Positions 16,183-26,100 of a stretch of DNA of 64,000 nt are shown here, piece after piece. The stretch covers positions 27,159 to 91,158 of the forward strand of contig JANXQO010000027.1 in NCBI GenBank assembly GCA_025353485.1, written 5' to 3'. The notes under the pieces were generated by a model that did not search any database, had not been told where the DNA came from, and worked only from the letters and a program-made list of their open reading frames with translations. How positions within the stretch are numbered: position 1 is the first letter of the stretch; the number at the start of each line of letters is the position of its first letter. Made by a program: the position numbers and the translations under genes. This stretch comes from Chitinophagales bacterium. GTDB taxonomy: Bacteria; Bacteroidota; Bacteroidia; Chitinophagales; Chitinophagaceae.

Positions 16183-17196
16183 TTAAAACTTAGGACAGGG
16201 AACATTTTTTCCACCAACAGGCTTTTTGATATAGATTAAAGAAAGCTCCATACCACCACGGCTTTGCGATCCTGATTTTAAGCTGGATGTATTAATATCA
16301 TAGCTGGCGCCGATACGCATCCCCCCAAATTCCAACCCTAAATAAGGTATAATTGCATCATTTAATCTCATCCATAATCCTCCATAAATGTTGGTAGGAT
16401 TGTTATCATCATTATTTAAGGATGATGAAATAGCGCCTCCAATTGTTGTTTCGGTTGATTTACCCTGCAACTGAAAAATGCCACTCGTATGTAATGTAAG
16501 AACATCAGAAACAGGAAAATATCCCCCTGCACTTATAGTTGTACGTGCATCAATGTTCCAACTGCCACCTTTAAAACTTTCTTTAGGACGGTTGATATGG
16601 TACATGGATGCGCCCAGGTAAAAATTATTTTTGTCACTGGTAGATACAGTGTAAATTATACCTGCATTTACATCAAAATAATTGATGTTTGAATTATTGA
16701 TACTAGAGATATCAGCACTGGGAACACTCAGGTCAAAACCAAACGGTGTAAGCTGATCCTCAAAAATTAATTTTGACCAATCAAGCCTTTTCTGACCATA
16801 CACAGCCTGAAACCCAATCCCTATCTGGCTAAAGCCATCTTCATTTAAAGCTTTGTGATATGCTGTAGAAATACCAATGTAATTATTAGTTAGTACACCG
16901 CCTGCTGCCTTATCAGTTAATGCAATTATTCCAACACCCCATGTATCATTTTCAGGAATTATTTTATTAAGTATTGAAAAATCCACACTTAAAGTAGAAG
17001 TGGTGTATACATTGTTAAAGGCAGGCCATTGATTGCGGTAGTTGCCTGCCACCCTTAATGTGCCATCAAACTTTCCGGTTAATGCAGGATTTAAGGTTAA
17101 CGGTGATGCAAAGAATTGTGAGAAATGTGGATCCTGTGCATTAACACCAAATGATAAACATACTACAACACTAATAACAAGGAAAATTTTTCTCAT
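16183..17196 (-). CDS. PorP/SprF-family type IX secretion membrane protein
   Basis: An outer-membrane beta-barrel of the PorP/SprF family, associated with type IX secretion and gliding. Signal peptide MRKIFLVISVVVCLSFGVNAQ. The family opening DPHFSQFFASPLTLNPALTG follows, then RVAGNYRNQWPAF. Alternating strands run to the end, with LGLEFGGMRIGASYDIN near the C-terminus. No large partner protein (SprB-like or with a gliding-type C-terminus) is next to it, so its cargo is unknown. The next gene upstream on the strand is upp, 206 bp away. Confidence 0.9.
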   Translation of the reverse strand: MRKIFLVISVVVCLSFGVNAQDPHFSQFFASPLTLNPALTGKFDGTLRVAGNYRNQWPAFNNVYTTSTLSVDFSILNKIIPENDTWGVGIIALTDKAAGGVLTNNYIGISTAYHKALNEDGFSQIGIGFQAVYGQKRLDWSKLIFEDQLTPFGFDLSVPSADISSINNSNINYFDVNAGIIYTVSTSDKNNFYLGASMYHINRPKESFKGGSWNIDARTTISAGGYFPVSDVLTLHTSGIFQLQGKSTETTIGGAISSSLNNDDNNPTNIYGGLWMRLNDAIIPYLGLEFGGMRIGASYDINTSSLKSGSQSRGGMELSLIYIKKPVGGKNVPCPKF

Positions 17197-17309
17197 TTTC
17201 TAAATTTCAGAATCTTAAAGATAAGATTTTTATTGTTTTATTTGAGGGGAATAAGTTAGCTAAATAAATGACAATTTTTTTGAATGAAGGGCTGCATATA
17301 TATTGAAAT

Positions 17310-17396
17310 AATGAATGAGAAATAATGAATAAGAAATTAATAATTATTAATTCATAGTCAACTCCGTACATCTTACTTCATACATCTTACCTCCTT
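17310..17396. repeat. Heptanucleotide-phased repeat array between upp and the porP-like gene
   Basis: The stretch can be cut into consecutive 7-nt units. The first half is purine/AT-rich (AATGAAT, GAGAAAT, AATGAAT, AAGAAAT). The second half is pyrimidine-rich (TACATCT, TACTTCA, TACATCT, TACCTCC from 17367 to 17394). It ends 7 bp from the upp stop codon. The unit sequences vary but the period does not. Similar arrays are at 40415, 46349 and 55438. Confidence 0.75.
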
Positions 17397-17402
17397 AGGC
17401 TA

Positions 17403-18053
17403 TCACATTTGCACCTTTACTCCATAAGCAAGATCCCCTGCATCGCCAAGTCCCGGTACTATATAACCTTTTGCGGTTAATTCATCATCAATATCTCCAC
17501 ACCAGATAGTTGCTTTGGGCTCGGCTCTTAAAACATATTCAATGCCCACTGTACAGGCAATTGCACAAACAAAATGTATTTCCGAAGGACTACCTTCCTC
17601 ACGAATAAATTGAATTGTTTTTACCAATGATGCGCCGGTTGCCAGCATAGGATCAGAAATTATCACTACACGATCTTCCATCTCAGGGCAGCTTATATAA
17701 TCCAAACTTATTTCAAAACTGCCATCAGCATTATGTTTACGGTAAGCGCTGATGAAAGCATTATCGGCCTTATCAAAATAATTAAGCAAGCCCTGGTGCA
17801 TTGGCAGCCCTGCCCTTAAGATAGTTGCCAGTACAGGTTGTTTTTCTAAAACCTTACAGGAAGATGTTCCTAACGGTGTGGTAACCTCTTTTTCTACCCA
17901 TGATAATTTTTTACTTATTTCATATGCGGCAGCTTCACCAATTCTTTCAAGATTACACCGGAAACGAAGCCTGTCATCCTGCACGTCAAAATCCCTTAAT
18001 TCACTTATCCAGTTACTTATCAAAGAGTGCTCTTCGCTGAGATTGATAACCAT
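17403..18053 (-). CDS. upp: Uracil phosphoribosyltransferase
   Basis: Converts uracil and PRPP to UMP in pyrimidine salvage. The PRPP-binding loop is IISDPMLATGASLVKTI. Other family segments are ATILRAGLPMHQGLL and YIVPGLGDAGDLAYG, which binds uracil. The length of 216 residues is normal and the gene is complete. It starts 120 bp from the divergent anmK. Confidence 0.95.
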   Translation of the reverse strand: MVINLSEEHSLISNWISELRDFDVQDDRLRFRCNLERIGEAAAYEISKKLSWVEKEVTTPLGTSSCKVLEKQPVLATILRAGLPMHQGLLNYFDKADNAFISAYRKHNADGSFEISLDYISCPEMEDRVVIISDPMLATGASLVKTIQFIREEGSPSEIHFVCAIACTVGIEYVLRAEPKATIWCGDIDDELTAKGYIVPGLGDAGDLAYGVKVQM

Positions 18054-18172
18054 TATTAATTAAATTAATTTTTAAAACACCTGCGAAGATTAATTTATAA
18101 ATTTGAATTACTGAACATCTTCACCTTACACAAAAATATATTTTTTATAAGTAGGGCATATAAATAAGAATT

Positions 18173-19276
18173 ATGGTATATAAAGTAATTGGTTTAATGA
18201 GTGGCAGCTCCCTTGACGGGCTGGATATTGCCTTTGTACACCTGCAGGAAAACGGTGGTAAATGGAGTTACGAAATTTTATATGCTGATTGTTATGAATA
18301 CGACAACACATGGATAAATAAATTAAAAAATGCAATCGGGCTTACTGCAATGGATTATCAATTGCTGCATACTGAATACGGTCATTATCTTGGCAAACAA
18401 ATAAATATTTTTATAGAGAAAAATAATCTGTATCACCAGGTAAGTTTAATTTCTTCTCACGGCCATACTACTTTTCATGTACCGCAAAAATTAATGACAG
18501 CACAACTTGGCGATGGCGCTGCAATAGCTGCAGAAACACAGCTCCCTGTTGTAACAGACTTAAGAGCCATGGATGTAGCTTTTGGTGGTCAGGGAGCGCC
18601 TATTGTTCCTATTGGTGAAAAATTATTGCTTGGTGATTATACTTATTTTTTAAATCTTGGTGGCATTGCAAATATCTCAGTAAATATTAATGATACTTTT
18701 ATTGCCTTTGATGTTTGTGCTGCCAACCGTGTATTAAATATGCTTGCAGAAGAAAAAGGTTTTGTATTTGATACTGATGGAAAAATGGCTACTGCCGGAA
18801 ATATTAATAATGAACTTTTGCAAAAATTAAATAAACTGGAATATTACAAACTTCCGCACCCTAAATCATTAGCCAACAATTTTGGAATTGAAACGGTATT
18901 CCCTATAATAAAACAAGCATCCATTAATATTGAAGATGCAATGAGAACGTATGCAGAGCATATTGTTCTTCAAATAAAAAATGCAATAACAACTACTTCA
19001 GAAAACCACAAATCACAAACTACAAATTACAAACTCTTAGCAACGGGTGGGGGTGCTTTTAATTCTTTTTTAATAAAAAGATTAAAAGATGTTTTAAACG
19101 AAATGAATATAGAAATAATTATTCCTGAAGAAAATTTAATAAAATATAAAGAGGCGCTGATAATGGCTCTGATGGGCACTTTGCGGTGGAGGGAGGAATA
19201 CAATGTTCTTGCATCTGTTACCGGGGCAAAACGCAACAGCATAGGCGGTGCCTTATGGCTTGGCGCAGAAGCTTAA
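18173..19276 (+). CDS. anmK: Anhydro-N-acetylmuramic acid kinase
   Basis: Phosphorylates and opens 1,6-anhydro-MurNAc in peptidoglycan recycling. The N-terminal phosphate-binding segment VIGLMSGSSLDGLDIAFV and the central DLRAMDVAFGGQGAPIVPIGE are diagnostic. TGGGAFNSFLIKRL is the C-terminal ATPase-fold motif. Just before it, residues near 280 (NHKSQTTNYKLL) are encoded by four 7-nt repeats like those in the rluB-like gene, apparently inserted in a surface loop. The stop overlaps the convergent 19273 gene by 4 bp. Confidence 0.94.
   Translation: MVYKVIGLMSGSSLDGLDIAFVHLQENGGKWSYEILYADCYEYDNTWINKLKNAIGLTAMDYQLLHTEYGHYLGKQINIFIEKNNLYHQVSLISSHGHTTFHVPQKLMTAQLGDGAAIAAETQLPVVTDLRAMDVAFGGQGAPIVPIGEKLLLGDYTYFLNLGGIANISVNINDTFIAFDVCAANRVLNMLAEEKGFVFDTDGKMATAGNINNELLQKLNKLEYYKLPHPKSLANNFGIETVFPIIKQASINIEDAMRTYAEHIVLQIKNAITTTSENHKSQTTNYKLLATGGGAFNSFLIKRLKDVLNEMNIEIIIPEENLIKYKEALIMALMGTLRWREEYNVLASVTGAKRNSIGGALWLGAEA
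19005..19032 (+). repeat. In-frame heptanucleotide repeat inside anmK
   Basis: Four 7-nt units, ACCACAA, ATCACAA, ACTACAA and ATTACAA, then ACTCT. The order, orientation and end match the array at 900-932. The units are less uniform than there. Confidence 0.8.
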
Positions 19277-20001
19277 TGGGGTTGCACTCTTAATCTTTCC
19301 GTCATTATGCGTGGTTTTAAAAGCTTAATCGCGGAGTCCGGTTTATAAGTATATAACACAGCCGGGTTTGCTTTTAGTTTTGCTATCAATTCGTTTTCTG
19401 TTTGAATTTTTACTTTCGCTTTTGATTGAATATCAATAGCACTGTCAATCATTATTGTGTGTGATGAATCAATAAAATTTATTCCAAACGTTTTTATATC
19501 AGCAGAATTAAAATCCCTGCTAAGGTTTAAAACTTTATATCCATCATCTTTATTAAATATGCAAAGTGCTTTTGGCAAAGCCACTTTGCCATTCTGTAAT
19601 TCAGCATTAAAGTTCATTGAAAATTCTCCCGTTTCATAAAAATTGGTACCACTTTCATCAAAAAAAACTTTTGTTTGTTTTGGGGAAGTGGAAACTACAT
19701 TTCCTTTCATTACCCATTGTTGATGGCCATTCATTGTATTTTCCAATTCTTTTATTTTTTGATTTTGCTGTTCTATAATTTTAGCCTGTCCATTTTTTAA
19801 CAGCGGAAAAAAAACGCCGATGGAAGTTAGTACCAACAAAAAATATCCACCAAAGGCACCTGTAAGTTTTATATTTAATCCTTTAAAAGGCCCGCTAACA
19901 ATGGTTTTTGAAGGGAGAAATTTATAAAGCAGAAAAGCAGGTAGTAAAGGTAGTAGCAGCACTGCGGCAAGCACATATAAAAATGTATTGGTAGTACCCA
20001 T
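19273..20001 (-). CDS. Membrane-anchored protein of unknown function
   Basis: The ATG at 20001 (MGTTNTFLYVLAAVLLLPLLPAFLL) is chosen; the longer frame adds an implausible polar leader. Two hydrophobic segments near the N-terminus (residues 7-25 and about 50-66, GAFGGYFLLVLTSIGVFFPLL) are followed by a short coiled coil (KIIEQQNQKIKELENTMNG) and a beta-rich periplasmic part. No family recognised. Convergent with anmK and overlapping it by 4 bp. Confidence 0.7.
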   Translation of the reverse strand: MGTTNTFLYVLAAVLLLPLLPAFLLYKFLPSKTIVSGPFKGLNIKLTGAFGGYFLLVLTSIGVFFPLLKNGQAKIIEQQNQKIKELENTMNGHQQWVMKGNVVSTSPKQTKVFFDESGTNFYETGEFSMNFNAELQNGKVALPKALCIFNKDDGYKVLNLSRDFNSADIKTFGINFIDSSHTIMIDSAIDIQSKAKVKIQTENELIAKLKANPAVLYTYKPDSAIKLLKPRIMTERLRVQPH

Positions 20002-20114
20002 AACAATTGTTTGTATAAATTTACTGCAAGCTTTTGCCAATTGCAATACCGGCAAATGATTTTTTTAACATCGTGTTTTAATAAAATTCATTTTCTTGTG
20101 GCAAAATATTTTTA

Positions 20115-20540
20115 ATGAAAAAATTATCTGTAATACTATTCACTTCTGCGGTTTTATTTTCGTGCAGCAGCAATGATCCCAAAAACGCTGTATCTGAAAA
20201 AGAGAATTACGAAAAAACAAAAGAAAACCTGGCTGATAAAGAGAAAAAAGATCCGCAAAACTTTCTTACGGTAACCGGGCACGACAAACATAATTTACTT
20301 GGACAAACAGTTGTAAAAGGCACCATCACCAATAAAGCAACTGTTGCTGTTTACAAAGATGTGGATGTAAAATTAGATTTCTACAGTAAGACAGGAACGT
20401 TGCTGGAAACTGATAAGGAAACAGTGTTTGAAGTAATTGGCCCGGGTCAGTCAAAGAATTTCAAGACAAAATATTTTGCGCCTAAAGGTACTGATAGTGT
20501 TGCACTGGCAGTAACTGCAGCAAAAAATGTAGAGAAGTAA
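20115..20540 (+). CDS. Lipoprotein, 141 aa (FxLYD-like beta domain)
   Basis: The signal sequence MKKLSVILFTSAVLFSCSSND has a lipobox (VLFSC). A charged linker leads to a beta-sandwich-like domain (VVKGTITNKATVAVYKDVDVKLDFYSKTG, read in two strands, then GPGQSKNFKTKYFAPKG). This strand order resembles FxLYD domains of extracytoplasmic proteins, but the similarity is weak. It is probably anchored in the envelope. Function unknown. Confidence 0.65.
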   Translation: MKKLSVILFTSAVLFSCSSNDPKNAVSEKENYEKTKENLADKEKKDPQNFLTVTGHDKHNLLGQTVVKGTITNKATVAVYKDVDVKLDFYSKTGTLLETDKETVFEVIGPGQSKNFKTKYFAPKGTDSVALAVTAAKNVEK

Positions 20541-20545
20541 ACTCT

Positions 20546-22192
20546 TTAAACAAACTCAAACTTATCTTCATCAAACAATCCGAGGTCACTCAGTTTTAAA
20601 TGCGGGATAACAAGTAGCGCCATAAAAGATAATGTCATAAAGGGAGCAGATAATTTTGAACCCAGGTCTTTGGCTGCTTTATCAATCGCAGTATATAATC
20701 CGGCAACTTTATAACCATCTTCGTTGCTCATCAAACCCGCAACCGGCAAGGGAAGTACAAGTTCTTCTCCTTCTCCTTTGGAGAGGGCCGGGGTGAGGGA
20801 AATTCCTCCTTTTTCTTTTATTACAAGATTCACCGCCCTGCAAATACTTTCATCATTAACGCCTACTGCAATTATATTATGAGAATCATGTGCCACTGAA
20901 GAAGCAATTGCTCCATGCTTTAAACCAAAGTTTTTTACAAATGCTTTTGCAACAGGTGAGTTTTTATAACGGTTTACAACAACCATTTTTAAAATATCAT
21001 TTTCTGTATCGCTTACAATTTCATCATTTACAACTTTAGGTGTTACCATTATTTTGTTGGTAATAAGTTGCCCATCCAATGCTTCAATAACACCCCCTAA
21101 CCCCCCGAAGGGGGAATCAGAAATTTGAAATTTGAAATCAAAAACCTCTTTCTCTTCGCAATTAAAATTATTTATCACTTTTGATTTCTCACATTCAATT
21201 TTTGTTATACCATTTGCAGCAACCAATTCTCCATTGATATAAGTTTCTATAACTTTAAAATCTTTTAGGTCTTCCACAACAATCATATCTGCAGCATCGC
21301 CTTCTCTTACTAAACCAACATTCATTTTATAATGCTCAACAGGGTTTATGCAGGCTGCCTGTAAAACTTTAAAAATGTCTATACCTTTTGCCACGGCCCT
21401 TTGGCAAAGCAAATTAATATGGCCTTCCACCAAACTATCAGGATGTTTATCATCACTGCAAAACATCATCTTATCCGGATAATCATTCAACAAATCAATC
21501 AATGCCTCAAAATTTTTTGCAGCGCTTCCTTCCCGGATAAGGATATTCATTCCATATTGTAATTTATCAAGCGCTTCTTCTTTTGTAAAACATTCGTGAT
21601 CGGTACTTATGCCTGCATCAATATATTTTTTTGCCATCTCCCCACTCAACCCCGGGGCATGACCATCAACAGGCTTATTATATTTTTTTGAAGAAACAAT
21701 TTTATGCAGCACTTCTTCATCCTCATTTAATACACCGGGAAAATTCATCATCTCACTTAAGTAATGTATTTCCTCTTTTTGCAAAAGTAGGTCAACATCA
21801 TTTGCATTTAATGCAGCGCCGGCAGTTTCAAAAATAGTGGCTGGTACACAACTGGGTGCGCCAAAATGAAATTTAAAAGGAACTGTTTTGCCATTTTCTA
21901 TCATGAACTCTATGCCTTTCAACCCACATACATTGGCTATTTCATGAGGATCACTTATTGTAGCCACTGTACCATGCACAACCGCAAGCTTGGCAAACTC
22001 TGATGGCACCAGCATTGAACTTTCTATGTGTACATGGGCATCTATAAAACCGGGAAGAATAAAATTAGGTAGTTTTTGATCTGCAGATAAATGCTCAATC
22101 AATTTTATTTTTCCATCTTCAATAAATACTTTTGCTGGATAAATTTTTTTAGAAAAAATATCTACAATATTTCCCTTTACAAAAAATTTCAT
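20546..22192 (-). CDS. ade: Adenine deaminase
   Basis: Hydrolyses adenine to hypoxanthine and ammonia in purine salvage. An amidohydrolase with the metal-binding [19 protein letters not shown] near residue 50, DGHAPGLSG, and [19 protein letters not shown]. The C-terminal domain has [18 protein letters not shown]. Two stretches look like translated repeat [21 protein letters not shown] (21095-21141) and [12 protein letters not shown] (20767-20800). Both are in regions where the family has loops. The length of 548 residues is close to that of other adenine deaminases despite the inserts. Confidence 0.93.
   Translation of the reverse strand: MKFFVKGNIVDIFSKKIYPAKVFIEDGKIKLIEHLSADQKLPNFILPGFIDAHVHIESSMLVPSEFAKLAVVHGTVATISDPHEIANVCGLKGIEFMIENGKTVPFKFHFGAPSCVPATIFETAGAALNANDVDLLLQKEEIHYLSEMMNFPGVLNEDEEVLHKIVSSKKYNKPVDGHAPGLSGEMAKKYIDAGISTDHECFTKEEALDKLQYGMNILIREGSAAKNFEALIDLLNDYPDKMMFCSDDKHPDSLVEGHINLLCQRAVAKGIDIFKVLQAACINPVEHYKMNVGLVREGDAADMIVVEDLKDFKVIETYINGELVAANGITKIECEKSKVINNFNCEEKEVFDFKFQISDSPFGGLGGVIEALDGQLITNKIMVTPKVVNDEIVSDTENDILKMVVVNRYKNSPVAKAFVKNFGLKHGAIASSVAHDSHNIIAVGVNDESICRAVNLVIKEKGGISLTPALSKGEGEELVLPLPVAGLMSNEDGYKVAGLYTAIDKAAKDLGSKLSAPFMTLSFMALLVIPHLKLSDLGLFDEDKFEFV
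20767..20800. repeat. In-frame GC-rich repeat inside ade (first)
   Basis: CTCCTTTGGAGAGGGCCGGGG is part of the C/G-rich palindrome family and is read on the - strand as [12 protein letters not shown]. The phrase [11 protein letters not shown] is a typical translation of such dispersed repeats. Confidence 0.7.
21095..21141. repeat. In-frame composite repeat inside ade (second)
   Basis: A palindrome (CCCCCCGAAGGGGG) is joined to three 7-nt units (AAATTTG, AAATTTG, AAATCAA; 21121-21141). Both repeat types of the window are fused in one insert. It is read as [17 protein letters not shown] on the - strand. Confidence 0.7.
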
Positions 22193-22243
22193 TTTATTAA
22201 TTTAATTGATTTAATCAGAAGCGGTAAAACATAATTTTCCTGA

Positions 22244-22272
22244 TTACCCCCTTCGGGGGATAGGTGGCTAAG
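22244..22272. repeat. GC-rich palindromic repeat upstream of ade
   Basis: ACCCCCTTCGGGGGATAGGTGG is a perfect CCCCC/GGGGG hairpin with a TTC loop. It lies between the divergent ade and 22357 genes. Confidence 0.6.
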
Positions 22273-22356
22273 ATAGTGTTTCAAATTAATTGTTAAATGG
22301 CACATAGAAAAAATAATCATCATCAATTGAATTAACTTGCAGTAAAATTTAGTAAA

Positions 22357-23082
22357 ATGAAAAATATAGTTCTTCTTGTTCTGTTTGTTTTGGGTATTGT
22401 CTTTATGCAGTTCACACAGGCGCAAACTGTTGATGATATAATAAATAAATATGTAGAGGCAAGAGGCGGGAAAGAGAAATTGAATGCTATTAATTCTGTT
22501 TATATGGAAGGTTCAAGACAAATGATGGGGAATGAAGTATTGGTTAAAGTAACTATGGTACAAGGCAAATTATTTCGTAATGATTTTGAAGCAATGGGTA
22601 CTACAGGCTATACCATTGTTACCCCAACAGAAGGCTGGAGTTTTATACCGATGCAATCGCCAAAAGTAGAACCCATCGCTGCTGACAGACTAAAAACTAT
22701 GCAGGGCCAAATGGATATAGCAGGACCTTTGGTTGATTATGCTGCTAAAGGGAACAAAGCTGAATTGCAGGGAAAAGAAACCATAGAAGGAAAAGAAGTT
22801 TATAAAATAAAATTAACATTGAGCACGGGAAAAGATGTAATCTATTACATGGATACAAAAACAAATCTTCTCATACAATCCAGGCAAATGAGCGCTGCCC
22901 GTGGAAATAATGCACCACAGGAAATAATTACCAATTACAGCGACTACAAATTATTTGATGGTATAATGTTTCCACAAACAATTGCGAACCCTGGCAGCGG
23001 AATGATGGCTGGCTCTACAACATTTGATACAATAATTGTAAATAAAACTATTGATGAAAGTCAATATAAACCTTCAAAATAA
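22357..23082 (+). CDS. Secreted LolA/LppX-like-fold protein of unknown function
   Basis: Signal peptide MKNIVLLVLFVLGIVFMQFTQAQ. The mature part starts with VDDIINKYVEARGGKEKLNAINSVYMEG, a pattern common in outer-membrane lipoprotein-sorting-like proteins. Strand segments follow, such as EVYKIKLTLSTGKDVIYYMD and TNLLIQSRQM. The role is probably periplasmic binding of a hydrophobic ligand, but this is inferred from the fold only. A terminator follows at 23098. Confidence 0.7.
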   Translation: MKNIVLLVLFVLGIVFMQFTQAQTVDDIINKYVEARGGKEKLNAINSVYMEGSRQMMGNEVLVKVTMVQGKLFRNDFEAMGTTGYTIVTPTEGWSFIPMQSPKVEPIAADRLKTMQGQMDIAGPLVDYAAKGNKAELQGKETIEGKEVYKIKLTLSTGKDVIYYMDTKTNLLIQSRQMSAARGNNAPQEIITNYSDYKLFDGIMFPQTIANPGSGMMAGSTTFDTIIVNKTIDESQYKPSK

Positions 23083-23097
23083 ATTTAATTATCCGGC

Positions 23098-23131
23098 AAA
23101 AAATGGCGTTGAGTAATCAGCGCCTTTTTTG
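23098..23131 (+). terminator. Rho-independent terminator
   Basis: GGCGTTGA (23105-23112) pairs with TCAGCGCC (23117-23124) with one G-U pair and a 4-nt loop; six T follow. Located 22 nt after the stop of the 22357 gene. Confidence 0.8.
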
Positions 23132-23159
23132 TTTAAGAGATTTTAGTACCTTCCAAACT

Positions 23160-23167
23160 TAATTTTG
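23160..23167 (+). promoter_or_regulatory. -7 box 4 nt before the VPS10/BNR gene
   Basis: TAATTTTG matches TAnnTTTG and is followed by TTAT and the ATG at 23172, predicting a leaderless or nearly leaderless transcript. Confidence 0.45.
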
Positions 23168-23171
23168 TTAT

Positions 23172-26100
23172 ATGAAAAAAATTTCATGCTTACTATTTAT
23201 TATTTATCTAAGTGTTAATTTATCTGCTCAAAATAAAAAGCAGGTTATTAATTCAAATACATCCGAAGACAGTATTCTTTTTTCAAAAATAAAATATCGT
23301 TTAGTGGGACCTTTCCGGGGAGGCCGCAGTGGTGCTGTTACGGGTGATTACAGGCAAAAAAATACTTTCTATTTTGGTGCAACCGGTGGCGGCGTTTGGA
23401 AAACAATTGATGGCGGCAGTAACTGGAGAAATATTTCTGATAAATATTTTGGCGGCTCTGTTGGTGTTGTTACTGTTGCCCCAAGCGATGCAAATGTAAT
23501 TTATGTGGGAGAAGGAGAAAATACTATGCGGGGTAATGTTAGCGAAGGCTTAAGTGGTGTATGGCGCAGCGATGATGCAGGCCGCACATGGAAAAATATA
23601 GGACTGAAAGATGGCCGCCATATTATCCGTTTGGTAATACATCCACGCAATCCTGATATTGCATGGGCAGCAGTTATGGGACATTTATTCGGGCCTAATG
23701 AAACACGGGGTATTTATAAAACAATTGATGGTGGTAAAAACTGGAAGCGTGTTTTATTTGTAAATAATCAAACCGGAGTTTCTGATCTTGTGATGGAGCC
23801 GGGAAATCCTGAAGTGTTTTATGCAGGCACATGGAGGCTTATCCGCACACCCTATTCTTTGGAAAGTGGTGGTGATGGCAGTGGCCTTTGGAAAAGTACA
23901 GATGGCGGTGAAACATGGAAAAATATTTCTGCAAAAAAAGGTTTGCCAAAAGGCACATGGGGCATCGTAGGTGTTGCTGTTGCTCCATCCAATCCGGATA
24001 AGGTTTACAGCCTGGTAGAAAATGCCAATGGCGGAATGTTTGTATCCAATGATGCTGGAGAAACATGGACCTTAACAAGCAGTGACAATAATATCCGCCA
24101 ACGTGCATGGTATTATTCCAAAGTTTTTGTTGATCCTAAAAATGAAAATTTGGTTTACGCTCCCAATGTAAATTTTATGCGCAGCCGTGATGGCGGAAAA
24201 ACTTTTCAATCCATTCCAACACCACACGGCGATCACCATGATCTTTGGATAGACCCCGAAGATGGAAACAGGATGATTGTTGCAGATGATGGCGGGGCAC
24301 AGGTTTCATTTGATGGCGGTACCAACTGGAGCACTTATCAAAATCAACCAACATCACAGGTGTATCGTTTATCAACTGATAATTCTTTTCCTTACCGTAT
24401 ACTTGGTGCACAACAGGATAACTCAACCTTTAGAATAAAAAGCAGAACGAATGGAAACGCAATTACGGAAAGAGACTGGGAACAAACTGCGGGTGCTGAA
24501 AGCGGTTATGTAGTTGCAGATCCACTAAATTCTGATATTGTTTATGGTGGAAATTATGGAGGATATATTTCAAGACTTGATCATAAAACCGGGGAGAACA
24601 GGGCAGTAAGTGTGTGGCCCAATAACCCAATGGGGGCTGGAGCAGATGTACAGAAATATCGTTTTCAATGGAACTTCCCGATCTTTTTTTCTCCACACAA
24701 TCCTAAAAAATTATACACTGCCGGTAATGCATTATTTTCTTCAGAAAATGAAGGCGCAAGCTGGGAGCAAATTTCTCCTGACCTGACAACAAATGATAAA
24801 AGTAAACAGGCATCAAGTGGTGGCCCGATTACACAAGACAATACATCAGTTGAATATTATTCAACCATATTTACGGCGGCTGAATCACCTTATGAAAAAG
24901 ATCTTTTATGGACGGGCAGTGATGATGGCCTTGTGTATGTAAGTCGTGATGGTGGAAAAAAATGGGACAATGTAACGCCTGCAGGTATACCCAAATGGAT
25001 GATGTGGAATGCTATTGATGCTGATCCCTTTAAAAAAGGCGCAGCCTACATTACAGGCACACGCTATAAAAGCGATGACTATGCACCGTACATTTTTAAA
25101 ACAGAAGATTACGGAAAAACATGGAAGAAAATTACAACAGGAATTAATAAAATGCATTTCACAAGAGTAGTGAGAGCAGACAAAAAAAGGCAGGGTTTAC
25201 TTTATGCCGGAACTGAATACGGCATGTATATTTCTTTTGATGATGGAGCTAACTGGAAACCGTTTCAAAAAAATCTGCCTGCGGTTCCTGTAACAGATCT
25301 TCTTATAAAAGATAATGACCTGATAGTTGCAACACAGGGCCGTGCTATTTGGGTGCTTGATGATCTGAGTTTATTACAACAAATGAATGCTTCGGTTTCA
25401 AACAAAAATATATTTGTATTTGATGTTAACCCTTCTTATCGTATGCAGGCAAATCCATTTGCCGGTTTTTTAGGTACACCAAAAAATGCAGGAACCAATC
25501 CGCCAACAGGCGTTGTATTTAATTATTATCTTAAAGATGTTCCAGACTCTGCAAAAGCAAGTGTTAGCATTTTTGATAAAGATCATAAGCTGATAAAAAC
25601 TTTTAGTACGGATGCAAAAGAAAATAATGCAAAGCTTGAAGTAAGCAAAGGAATGAACCAGTTTGTATGGAATCTTTTATACACTGAAGGTGAAAAGATA
25701 GAAGGCATGATACTTTGGAACGGAGTGCCGGGAGGCATTACAGCACCTCCCGGAAATTATTTTGCACGCATTAAATTGGCAAAAGATTCTGCTGAAGTAC
25801 CGTTTACTGTTATTGCTGATCCTAATTATAAAACAACACAGCAGGGGTATGATGAGCAATTTACTTTGCTGCAAATGATGATGAATAAATTTAATGAAAC
25901 ACAAAAAGCCATAAAAGATATAAGAGAATTGCGTTCACAAATAAATTCGTTCACAGCTCTGCAGGGAAAAAATATTCCAAAAGAAATAAAGCAGATGGCA
26001 GACAGCATAAATAAAAGCCTTACATCAATTGAAGAAACTTTGTATCAAACAAAAGCGAAGAGCGGGCAGGACCCATTGAATTACCCGATCAAACTTAATG

